From Thalassoglobus neptunius (GTDB taxonomy: Bacteria; Planctomycetota; Planctomycetia; Planctomycetales; Planctomycetaceae), in the NCBI RefSeq assembly GCF_007859735.1, contig NZ_SIHI01000003.1:62001-126000 (forward strand): a DNA stretch of 64,000 bases, written 5' to 3'. The notes beneath the pieces were generated by a model. That model saw only the letters and a list, made by a program, of their open reading frames with translations. It did not search any database and was not told where the DNA came from. Shown in pieces: positions 57,101-64,000 of the stretch. The translations under genes were made by a program, and so were the position numbers. Numbering within the stretch: the stretch's first letter is position 1; every line of letters begins with the position of its first letter.

Positions 57101-58157
57101 CGAAAACGGCGACGGAGAGACCGACTTCTACGAATGCTTCAATCAAGACCATCAGGTCACTGAGCATTTTCATGAATTCGCAATGGGGCTCCAGCGCGAC
57201 GAACAGGGTAACTTTTACTATGCAAAGTCTGCCCGCCATGCACTCAAAGCGGTCGTCCCCCATCACGGCACGCTGTTGAAAGTTTCCCCCGACGGAGAGA
57301 AGACCGAAATCATCGCGAATGGATTCCGGGCTGCGAATGGTGTCTGTTTGAACCCCGATGGATCGTTCATCGTCACCGACCAGGAAGGCCACTGGAACCC
57401 CAAGAACCGAATCAACTGGGTCACGCCCGGAGGATTCTACGGAAACATGTTCGGCTACCACGACGTCACGGACGATTCCGACGATGCCATGATTCCTCCC
57501 TTGTGCTGGATCACAAACTCGTTTGACCGATCACCGGCCGAACTCCTTTGGGTGGACTCTCCCGAATGGAAGAACCTGAACGGGACGCTTTTGAATCTCT
57601 CATACGGTTATGGAAAAATCTATGTTGTTCCCCATGAGCAGATCGGAGATCAGCGACAAGGCGGAATGTGCGAACTCCCGATTCCGCAGTTTCCGACGGG
57701 GGTTTGCCGGGGCCGATTTCATTCCGATGGATCACTGTATCTGACTGGGTTGTTCGCATGGGCGAGCCAGCAGCAAAGCGAAGAGGGCGGGTTTTATCGA
57801 GTTCGCAAAGTCGCTGGGCAATCGATGCTTCCCATCGGACTCAATGCCAAAGAAGGGCGAATGATCATCACGTGGACAGACCCAATTCACCCAGACACTT
57901 GCAAGGATGTTGAACGGTTTGAGGTGACAACCTGGGACCTCAAACGAACTGCCCGCTACGGATCGGATCACTACAACGTGAAAAGTCTTCCTGTCGAATC
58001 CGTTCAACTCTCGGAGGATCAGCGTCGACTTGAACTCAAAATCCCCGAGCTTGCACCGACATGGGGCATGGAGATTCGATGTCGTCTTCTTCTTGAAGAT
58101 GGATCGGAAGTTCAACGAGTCATTCACAACACAATTCATGTGCTGGGAAAAGACTGA
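54198..58157 (+). CDS. Exported multidomain c-type cytochrome with LamG-like and beta-propeller domains
   Basis: The 1319-residue protein has a signal peptide (about 8-26). Two heme c motifs follow: CIKCH (Cys65, Cys68, His69) in the planctomycete-type heme-binding domain, and CINCH (Cys244, Cys247, His248). A beta-rich region (about 320-520, possibly DUF6797) comes next, then a LamG/concanavalin-like domain (about 560-720, KWHTVAMTWQHETGEVHFFVDG). The last third is an NHL/sorbosone-dehydrogenase-like propeller (about 940-1230) ending in a beta sandwich. It likely binds a polysaccharide and oxidises it or passes electrons in the periplasm. I chose ATG 54198; the frame opens 18 codons earlier. 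Confidence 0.85.
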   Translation: MYVPANTVRFLLFAFIILVVARSTQASPLSESLLNTSAEELATEAKEFGNPQRGAILFHQVHIGCIKCHAVDGSANGLGPNLTELLKSEGTSDSEIVSSVLKPSEKIRKGFETYTVQTTSGKVITGLLLEKSDEAITLRDPGQAGLKLTIPVSEIEEGRFQTVSIMPTGIVDQLGSRQQFRDLIRYLLEIRDGGLARARELQPAPGLITLTVPEYENHIDHAQLIQSLDDDAFNRGEQIYLRLCINCHGNLDHPGSLPTALRFAEGKFKNGSDPYSMYRTLTYGAGLMVPQTWMVPRQKYDVIHYLREVYLKERNPSQYTKIDNSYLATLPSGDTLGPEPVEYSPWSNMDYGPAMVNTFEIGNDGENFAQKGVAIRLDSGPGGVAKGNRWAIFDHDTMRIAAVWDRDPESKDPGFINWHGIHFDGRHGTHPRIVGRLQIENPTGPGWANPTTGEFDDDQRVTGRDGRQYGPLPRDWADFNGLHVIGDQTVIDYSIDQTRILEVLQSTGMASPENHSSDLFSRQLHIAPHSRALTNLIATHESDSVQSVSLNPTTVALIPDAVAQSSLSASQFDGQSAYLLDQPERFDTYNKDFSIAAKIRTTSDGTIFSRAPESGPWVPNGTSFFIRNGRLTYDIGWVGAVNSRTRIVDGKWHTVAMTWQHETGEVHFFVDGHPSGSGVLKPKESAEQLAAKIGFTSKNFPSTSSFQGEIQQLDFHSKALATPNLVALTSGDAQSKNNLVASFPFADSKLDDEGQLLGINEATRITKHSGNSDNQPKAILAGILGDVEGCRLHSVGNRILLTLSAREQSRNLLIWTMTLDSDETPEEMRAVSEQLADLIAVESIPDLLSQPRPQRWSEIVETVATTSPPSEGFQIDTIAVPKSNPWFCRIRLSGHDFFSDGDTAAVSSWDGDVWRVSGLSSIGNGDPNTQGKLSWQRIASGLFQPLGVKIVDDVVYVTCRDQIVILRDENGDGETDFYECFNQDHQVTEHFHEFAMGLQRDEQGNFYYAKSARHALKAVVPHHGTLLKVSPDGEKTEIIANGFRAANGVCLNPDGSFIVTDQEGHWNPKNRINWVTPGGFYGNMFGYHDVTDDSDDAMIPPLCWITNSFDRSPAELLWVDSPEWKNLNGTLLNLSYGYGKIYVVPHEQIGDQRQGGMCELPIPQFPTGVCRGRFHSDGSLYLTGLFAWASQQQSEEGGFYRVRKVAGQSMLPIGLNAKEGRMIITWTDPIHPDTCKDVERFEVTTWDLKRTARYGSDHYNVKSLPVESVQLSEDQRRLELKIPELAPTWGMEIRCRLLLEDGSEVQRVIHNTIHVLGKD

Positions 58158-58215
58158 AAGAATTCACCGTGTGTGAAGAGAACAATTGACGCTTAACGAA
58201 CGCTCAGAAACGTCA

Positions 58216-60687
58216 CTATTTCGAATCAGACTGAGCGGTCTTCTCGCGTCCGGATTTGTGAAACTCAATGAGTTCCAAAGCACGGGCGGAGAGTTTCTGT
58301 GTATTCGGCTGATCGACAAACGTGAGTGAAAACGTTTGCGGCACCGATTCCATCAGGCGATTGATCCCCTGCCTTCCAAACCCAAAGACCGTCATCTGAT
58401 TCTGCATCTGATAGAAGCGGTCAGCGTGTTCGTCGTCTTCGTGATGGACGATAAGCAATACCCGGTCTTGCTGATGATCTCCGAAGGCCATCCACTCCGG
58501 ACTGGGAAGGTCTCCCTCATGATTGACTGACATGACTTGCGGTAACGATTGATCGCTCGAGACCCACCAGTCATCTGCATTAAACTCACCTCCCGGCGTT
58601 CCCTCATACAGCACCCAGAAGTGCCGATCCGGTGGCATTTTTGTCATCGTCCAAGTGAGGTGATTCGGGAAGAATTCATAGAGCGCAGCCCATTCTCCAT
58701 TTCCGGAGACTGCTTCGACAGCAACCCGCCGCTCGCTGTGTTCCATAACACGTGTCGACGACGGATCGGTGGCTTGATTCATCGCATGAAAGAAGTTCCC
58801 TCCCTCCTTGTAGACAGCATTGGGAAATCCTCGATACTCGCCGGCAGCCCCGCTTTTTGCAGCGGGATGAAAGCCAAGCCAGTCGTTTCCGTCTTGATCG
58901 ATCAGACTGCTCAACCCCGCTCCGGACTTCTCAAGAAAGTAAGTCGCATTCGGAGTATCTATCTTAAATGCAGGGAGATCCCCCGCAGAGGAGTCCGTTG
59001 AATCCTCGTCGAGTTCAACGCCTGAACTCCTGGAAGTCTGTGAAGCGTCGCTCGCCGTTGGTCGAAATCTCACCAGCGATCCCGTTCCGCCCGCGAATTT
59101 GTTGTCGATCACCCAGGCATTTCGAAGCAGGACGTACAAAGAGCCATCGTCGCCGAAACGCAAATCAACGGGACGACGAAGCCCAGCGGCGAAATCGGAA
59201 ACCTGATCCGGATGGTCCGGATCGAGCCGCTTGATCCAGCCATGCACAAAGTCCGCAAAGAAGTAGTCTCCCTCCCATTTGGATGAAAATTCCTTCGGGG
59301 CAAAGTCGCCGCCGGAGATCGATGCTTGCGGATACCAATAAATTGGACCGGAATACTGAGAGTCATTCGGTTGCGGACCATGATCGACTGTTGGCCATCC
59401 GTAATTGACTCCTTTTGTTCCGCGATTAACCTCTTCAAATTTGCCTCCGACGTCATTGATCAGCATCAGACCGTCCGATTCTCGAAAAGCGAACGTGAAC
59501 GGATTTCGAGCCCCATATGCCCAGATTGCCTGATACTTTCCAGAAGTCTGATTCAAAAATGGATTGTCGTCAGGAATGCCTCCGTCCTTGTCGATTCGCA
59601 GAGTCTTTCCGAGAAACGTATCGAGATGCTGCGCCGGTTCCCCGGCAGTCTGTTCTCCAATTCCAATAAACAAATGCCCCTCCGGACCGAAGTGAAGGGC
59701 CCCTCCCTGATGACCGTTCGGGACTTTGCCTCCCATTTTCTGTTGATTGTCGCCGACCAAAAGCACCTTCTCACTTGAAGCAATCGCAACATTGCCGTCC
59801 GCTTCGAATCGACTGACTCTGTGATGCGGATAGGGATCGGCAGCCACCCAGCAGACGTATACATACGGGACTTCCGGAAACTCCGGATCGACGGTCACTC
59901 CGATCACTCCCCGTTCCCAGGACGAGTCCACCGGCAGCGTGACGAAGGGTTCGGGAAGCAACTTTCCGTTCTCCACGACCCGCACTTTTCCGGTCTGCTC
60001 GCAAACCAAGATGCGGCCATCCGGCAAAACTTCCAGTGCGGTTGCTCCATCCAGCCCGGTGAGAATCGTTTCCACTTCATAGCCATCTGCAACGCGAACC
60101 GGTCCATGAATCGAGGCTCCCGGCTTTCCTCGCCCTTCCGGTCGAAGAGTCTCCAGATAAGCGATGAGATCCGCGAATTGATCGCCGGACAGATGTTGTG
60201 CAAGACCTTCCGGCATCAATGAAACATCGCTCACCTTCTGCTCTTCAATATCTTCCCGAAGGAGATCTCGACTCTTGCCTTCGACCGTCAACAGCGTGAC
60301 TTCTGTCTCCGATTTTGGTTTGACGATTCCGTTGAGAATTCGTCCATCGTTCATCACCAGCGAACTGGTTCGGTATCCCTCCACAATTTGTCGGGACGGT
60401 TCGAGAAGCGACTCAATGAGATGAGGACGATCGAACTTGCCGCCGATCATCGTCAGATCCGGTCCAATGGCTCCACCTTCTGAACCAACTCGATGGCAGA
60501 TCAAACACTTTGTGACTTCTTCGCTCCGAAAGAGCTGTCTTCCCTTTTCCGAATCTCCCGCTTGCGTCAGTGCGAACTTTGCGAGTTGTTCTGGCATCGC
60601 AGTGGTTTCCTCAGCCAGTGCAAAACTCGCTGAAAACATTGAGAGAACGAAACAGCAGAACCTCACAGAACCCGCACATCGAAACAT
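58216..60687 (-). CDS. Cytochrome c-sugar dehydrogenase fusion with extra C-terminal domain
   Basis: The 823-residue exported protein (signal about 1-26) starts with a heme-binding domain: CLICH gives Cys61, Cys64 and His65, and LIAYLETLRP ends it. A PQQ-type glucose/sorbosone dehydrogenase propeller follows (about 200-550; VLPDGRILVCEQTGKVRVV, GHQGGALHFGPEGHLFIGIGE, YGARNPFTFAFR). A further domain of about 215 residues (about 595-810) is one I do not recognise. The fused cytochrome would accept electrons from the sugar oxidation. GAGGAG precedes the ATG. Last gene of the apparent four-gene minus-strand operon, and convergent with the large cytochrome gene. Confidence 0.88.
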   Translation of the reverse strand: MFRCAGSVRFCCFVLSMFSASFALAEETTAMPEQLAKFALTQAGDSEKGRQLFRSEEVTKCLICHRVGSEGGAIGPDLTMIGGKFDRPHLIESLLEPSRQIVEGYRTSSLVMNDGRILNGIVKPKSETEVTLLTVEGKSRDLLREDIEEQKVSDVSLMPEGLAQHLSGDQFADLIAYLETLRPEGRGKPGASIHGPVRVADGYEVETILTGLDGATALEVLPDGRILVCEQTGKVRVVENGKLLPEPFVTLPVDSSWERGVIGVTVDPEFPEVPYVYVCWVAADPYPHHRVSRFEADGNVAIASSEKVLLVGDNQQKMGGKVPNGHQGGALHFGPEGHLFIGIGEQTAGEPAQHLDTFLGKTLRIDKDGGIPDDNPFLNQTSGKYQAIWAYGARNPFTFAFRESDGLMLINDVGGKFEEVNRGTKGVNYGWPTVDHGPQPNDSQYSGPIYWYPQASISGGDFAPKEFSSKWEGDYFFADFVHGWIKRLDPDHPDQVSDFAAGLRRPVDLRFGDDGSLYVLLRNAWVIDNKFAGGTGSLVRFRPTASDASQTSRSSGVELDEDSTDSSAGDLPAFKIDTPNATYFLEKSGAGLSSLIDQDGNDWLGFHPAAKSGAAGEYRGFPNAVYKEGGNFFHAMNQATDPSSTRVMEHSERRVAVEAVSGNGEWAALYEFFPNHLTWTMTKMPPDRHFWVLYEGTPGGEFNADDWWVSSDQSLPQVMSVNHEGDLPSPEWMAFGDHQQDRVLLIVHHEDDEHADRFYQMQNQMTVFGFGRQGINRLMESVPQTFSLTFVDQPNTQKLSARALELIEFHKSGREKTAQSDSK

Positions 60688-60770
60688 TGGATCTCCTCAT
60701 CGGACTCGAATTATCGTTTGGCCTCTGTTTGAGAGACTCGTTGGCTGACGCAGAGCTTGAACCGTCTCGC

Positions 60771-61538
60771 TCAGTCGTTCGCGAGTTCACGAACTTTCAA
60801 GTTGCGAATCCTGATTTGCATGGGCGGACCGGAATGAAGTTGAAAGGCGATCAGACCGGACGACTTCCGATGCTCCGTATCCTCATCGATCCCGATCGAC
60901 ATGACTCGATCGTTGATGATGTGAACAAACTGGAAGTCATTCGCGATCACTCGACAACGATTCCATCCGTCACGATGAATCGCTTTCTCGAGTTGCACCG
61001 GATCTCCAACGGTTCCGATTTTCTCGATCAGTGGCTTCTTACCATTTTCCGAATTGGTTCGAACGACGACCGCGTCGCCGCGTTGGCCCATGAACATTCG
61101 CCCCTTTTCGTCGAAGAACATTCCCGAGAACTTATCGACCTTTCCGGAGTCAGTGGAATGCCACCGATCTTCAAAATCGCACTGATAGCCGCCAATGCTC
61201 CACTCGCCGATTTCCTCGCTTCGGTACTGAACGCCCGAGTTGAACCCCTTCACCTGGTACTCAAAACTCATGTCGAAGTTGCCAAACTCTCCGCCGCGAT
61301 AAATCAGAAACGTGTTCTGCTCAGCTTTATTGTCTGCTGTTGTCTCTCCAACAATAGCTCCATCTTCAACCCGCCAGAATCGAGGATCTCCATCCCATCC
61401 GTCGAGCGTCTTTCCATCGAAAAGAACCTTCTCCGCAGTCGCCTCCTGACCGGAAACATCAGCGACCGAAACCCCGAAGAGGACCGGGACGAGAAGCGAC
61501 AGTTGTCGAAGACGTCGTTGAATCGCACAAACACTCAT
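60771..61538 (-). CDS. Exported DUF1080 (3-keto-disaccharide hydrolase family) protein
   Basis: The 255-residue protein has a signal peptide (about 10-32) and one DUF1080 domain: LFDGKTLDGWDGD, WRVEDGAIVGE, FDMSFEYQVKGFNSGVQYRS, WNRCRVIANDFQFVHIINDR and the closing GPPMQIRIRNLKVREL. The family has a concanavalin/GH16-like fold, and its Pfam name is 3-keto-disaccharide hydrolase. Beside a sugar dehydrogenase this fits hydrolysis of oxidised glycosides outside the cytoplasm, which is an inference. I chose ATG 61538, with a GGTGAG site; an ATG five codons upstream lacks one. Confidence 0.9.
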   Translation of the reverse strand: MSVCAIQRRLRQLSLLVPVLFGVSVADVSGQEATAEKVLFDGKTLDGWDGDPRFWRVEDGAIVGETTADNKAEQNTFLIYRGGEFGNFDMSFEYQVKGFNSGVQYRSEEIGEWSIGGYQCDFEDRWHSTDSGKVDKFSGMFFDEKGRMFMGQRGDAVVVRTNSENGKKPLIEKIGTVGDPVQLEKAIHRDGWNRCRVIANDFQFVHIINDRVMSIGIDEDTEHRKSSGLIAFQLHSGPPMQIRIRNLKVRELAND

Positions 61539-61582
61539 CTCACCAACCCCCATTTGACATAAAAAGAACGAATGAAACTGAA

Positions 61583-62509
61583 CTATCGCTGCGCCACCTT
61601 CTGAATGAATTTCGCGACGTCAGCCATGGCTTCCCGACTGGAATCGAAGACTGCTGCAAAATGAACGAACCCGTGAAGCATGCCCGGGTAAGTTTTCACC
61701 TGGACGTTGCCACCCTCTGAAATCATGTTCGCCGCGAATTCGTATCCCTCGCTGTGCAGAACATCATACTCGGCCAGAACGACAAACGTTTCCGGAAGCT
61801 CAGCCAAAGAATGCCGCCCTTTCAAAGCAGCATACGGGAACTTCTCAAGGACAAACTCAGGCCCCAGATAGTGGGTCCAGAACCATTCCATATTCGCGGC
61901 GGTGAGACCGAAGCCGGTTCCGAATTGTCGATAGGAATCGGTCTCGAAGTTCGGTTCAATCGCGGGATAAATCAGAACCTGGGCGGCCGGTTGAATATCT
62001 CCCTCGGCCTTTGCTCTGAGCGCAACCGCCGCAGCCAGATTTCCGCCAGCGCTGTCACCTGCAATGAAAATTTTTGAGGGATCAATTCCGAACCGGTCCG
62101 GTTCAGAGCTGAGGATTTTGAAAACCTCATGGCAATCGTCAATCGCAGCCGGGTAACGGTGTTCGGGCGGGCGTCGATAATCGACCGACACAACCTGCAC
62201 ACCCGATGCAGCACAGAGATTGCGACACAAACTGTCGTGCGATTCCAGATCTCCCAGGACCCATCCTCCACCGTGAAAGTAGAGGACGACCGTCTCTGGC
62301 AGTTCGGTCGACGGAGAATAACAACGCACCCGAATTCCCGAGCCGATAGTCTCGTCACGGACAACGGGTAAGTCGGCTCCTTCGCCGAAGACGTCTTGCA
62401 GACTGTCAAAAACAATCCGGGCTTCATCCGGAGTCATCTCTTCCCATCCGGGACGATTCTGTGCAGCGACGGCCGCCAGAAACGCTTCGGCTTGAGGATG
62501 CAGTGGCAT
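61583..62509 (-). CDS. Alpha/beta hydrolase, hormone-sensitive-lipase type
   Basis: The 308-residue esterase-type enzyme has the HSL oxyanion motif HGGGW (79-83), nucleophile S153 in GDSAGGNLA, an Asp in LAEYDVL and a His in HGF. No signal peptide, so probably cytoplasmic. It hydrolyses short acyl or similar esters; substrate unknown, but its place between an exported beta protein and a DUF1080 gene suggests carbohydrate esters. An AAGGGAA site precedes the ATG, and gaps of 18 and 44 bases to its neighbours support one transcript. Confidence 0.92.
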   Translation of the reverse strand: MPLHPQAEAFLAAVAAQNRPGWEEMTPDEARIVFDSLQDVFGEGADLPVVRDETIGSGIRVRCYSPSTELPETVVLYFHGGGWVLGDLESHDSLCRNLCAASGVQVVSVDYRRPPEHRYPAAIDDCHEVFKILSSEPDRFGIDPSKIFIAGDSAGGNLAAAVALRAKAEGDIQPAAQVLIYPAIEPNFETDSYRQFGTGFGLTAANMEWFWTHYLGPEFVLEKFPYAALKGRHSLAELPETFVVLAEYDVLHSEGYEFAANMISEGGNVQVKTYPGMLHGFVHFAAVFDSSREAMADVAKFIQKVAQR

Positions 62510-62527
62510 AATTTCCCTTTCGCGCGT

Positions 62528-63811
62528 TCAGTCTTCGTCGACAGGTTGCCGAATCAAAATTGCCGGGCCGGGCCACAGAACTTCCAACATATGGTGTTCC
62601 GTCATCGATCGAATTGAGAAGACGTTGTCGCCGGTTCGAATCCAGTCCGCTGAAATCGGAAGCTGATCGTAGTCATAGTGGTGGTTCTTTCCGTGAATTG
62701 GAAAGGAATGCCCGTTCAAAGACAATGGTTCGTGATGTCCGTCCCAACCGTGCCAGGTTCGCAGTGCGAGTCGAGCTTCAGCATCGGCGGTCAACTTCAA
62801 GTCCACAGGAATGCGACACGATTCCTCACGCCCCACCCGCACACCAAAGCGAGGCGGAACGTCTACCGCGGGAAAGAGACGCACGGTTTGCTCAGTTCGC
62901 TCGAGGGTGAGTTCGTCCACAACTTCCGAAACGGTCCAGACTCCTCGCGAATCCTGCGCTCGCGTCAGAAGGCGAATCGCCCCCGGGTTTTGATCCGGTA
63001 TCCACTCCGTTTCCCATCTCAGTTCGTAGGGTTCTCGTGTGAGAGTTCCAACATGCTCGCTCAAGTGAGCCCGTTCCCCACGCGTTGGCTGAAAGTACGC
63101 TTCGTGCCAGTCGAGAAACTCCCCGTCTCCGTTTTCATCGAAGCCGTGGTAACAGGCAACGACATCCACGCGAGAAATTCCATTCTCGCTGTCAGCTGAG
63201 AGACGCACGACCGGATTCTCACCAAAGACGTCCCCCGAAACAGGTGAGTCAATCTTCACTTCCGGATGAGAGACCTCAGCAGGGTCCAGATAAATCCGCA
63301 AACGCATCGAGTACAATCCCCACTGCCCCCAGTTGGCATTCTCAATGACCCCACACGTCCCCTCGAGTGTATTCGTGCCCTCTTTCAGTTGATCGATCGG
63401 AACTTCGATCACCGGGTTGTCTTGCGAATAGAATTTCTCCGGAGCGATTTCAGGAGGAGTGGTCGAGATTTCGGGAATCGTGATCCAGTCGCCCCCATTA
63501 AAACGAACTCTTTTCGAAGTCGTTTTCAAATGACCGCCCCATCGGTCGAAGACAGCTGTTGCTGCCACAGCATGGGAAAGCTCATCGACCTCGAACTTCA
63601 ATATCGAATTGGGAAGTTTCTTCTTCGCCCCTTCAGCAGTCGCCTGAGGATCAGTCACGCGCCAGTCGGCATCACCTCCGTTGTCAAGAATGTATTCTCG
63701 GTAAACAGATCCCGGAGGAGGCACAGACGCGTCGAAGTCGACTCCGGAACACTGATCGGAAACGACAAACAAGGCGGCAACAAAGAGAACAAGCGAGCAG
63801 CGACAAGTCAT
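62528..63811 (-). CDS. Exported beta-rich protein of unknown function
   Basis: I do not recognise a named family in this 427-residue protein. It has a signal peptide (about 1-24), followed by three apparent beta-sandwich regions: about 45-180 (FDRWGGHLKTTSKRVRFNG, EGTNTLEGTCG, a jelly-roll-like pattern), about 185-300 (Ig/cadherin-like, ISRVDVVACYHGFDENGDGEF) and about 320-427 (jelly-roll again, WIRTGDNVFSIRS). This resembles carbohydrate-binding or glycosidase accessory domains. GAGGAG eight bases upstream supports the ATG. It is the first gene of the apparent operon with the esterase, DUF1080 and dehydrogenase genes. Confidence 0.8.
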   Translation of the reverse strand: MTCRCSLVLFVAALFVVSDQCSGVDFDASVPPPGSVYREYILDNGGDADWRVTDPQATAEGAKKKLPNSILKFEVDELSHAVAATAVFDRWGGHLKTTSKRVRFNGGDWITIPEISTTPPEIAPEKFYSQDNPVIEVPIDQLKEGTNTLEGTCGVIENANWGQWGLYSMRLRIYLDPAEVSHPEVKIDSPVSGDVFGENPVVRLSADSENGISRVDVVACYHGFDENGDGEFLDWHEAYFQPTRGERAHLSEHVGTLTREPYELRWETEWIPDQNPGAIRLLTRAQDSRGVWTVSEVVDELTLERTEQTVRLFPAVDVPPRFGVRVGREESCRIPVDLKLTADAEARLALRTWHGWDGHHEPLSLNGHSFPIHGKNHHYDYDQLPISADWIRTGDNVFSIRSMTEHHMLEVLWPGPAILIRQPVDED

Positions 63812-64000
63812 TCAATGGCTCCTCGAATTGATAGCACGAAGGCTGCGGACGAAAGTCTGTGACCCGAAATCTGATCGCGACTCCGAACACAATAACGTCA
63901 ATCGATTCTTTTATGTCATCTTGATGAAGTGGCGTTGACGCTGTCGAGCCCTACAGACCATCATTCAGGAGCGCGGCACATGGATTCCCTGACTCAGCCG

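Overview
The window looks like a chromosomal segment of a planctomycete (Planctomycetota, probably a relative of Planctomyces, Gimesia, Rubinisphaera or Thalassoglobus). The indications are a YTV/Cys-repeat surface protein, a secretin-N-domain protein without a secretin barrel, Ser/Thr kinases fused to WD40 or HEAT repeats, an ECF sigma factor next to a kinase, a Cys-type sulfatase, c-type cytochrome/sugar-dehydrogenase fusions, a DUF1080 protein, a DUF4175-like Gln-rich membrane protein and a divergent DnaA without dnaN, recF or gyrB beside it. The assignment comes from gene content only. I see no tRNA, rRNA, CRISPR, insertion sequence or prophage.

Layout. 0-9 kb: exported multi-N-domain secretin-like protein, a Gln-rich coiled-coil membrane protein with a small membrane protein overlapping its 3' end, and the YTV-type protein. 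9-19 kb: housekeeping genes (MBL-fold hydrolase, glyA, exported pectate lyase, trpB-trpA, ketose 3-epimerase-like protein, CobA-HemD fusion, ferredoxin), with a striking 27-unit 8-bp tandem array before the glyA terminator. 19-30 kb: rhodanese, SpoVR, malate dehydrogenase, sulfatase, a short-spaced birA/yciH/fau run, a Tat-exported TIM-barrel protein and an LRR protein. 30-36 kb: kinase with HEAT repeats between two membrane segments, radical SAM protein, LpxH-like phosphoesterase, fmt, DUF58 protein. 36-46 kb, mostly minus strand: a Gld-type ABC system (ATPase, permease-GldG fusion, DUF4340 protein with a very acidic tail), ispD, dnaA, a small orphan gene and a Lon-substrate-binding-domain protein.

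46-54 kb: the most system-like locus. An ECF sigma factor and a transmembrane Ser/Thr kinase with a WD40 sensor are read from a good sigma-70-like promoter, and divergently lies an exported WD40 protein that looks like the sensor half of such a kinase without the kinase. 54-64 kb: a 1319-residue exported protein with two CxxCH motifs, a LamG-like domain and a beta-propeller faces an apparent four-gene operon (unknown exported beta protein, HSL-type esterase, DUF1080 protein, cytochrome-sugar dehydrogenase fusion). This suggests periplasmic oxidation and breakdown of carbohydrates.

Other non-coding structure: strong intrinsic terminators, and a 77-bp intergenic repeat present twice 29 kb apart (61 of 77 identical without gaps).
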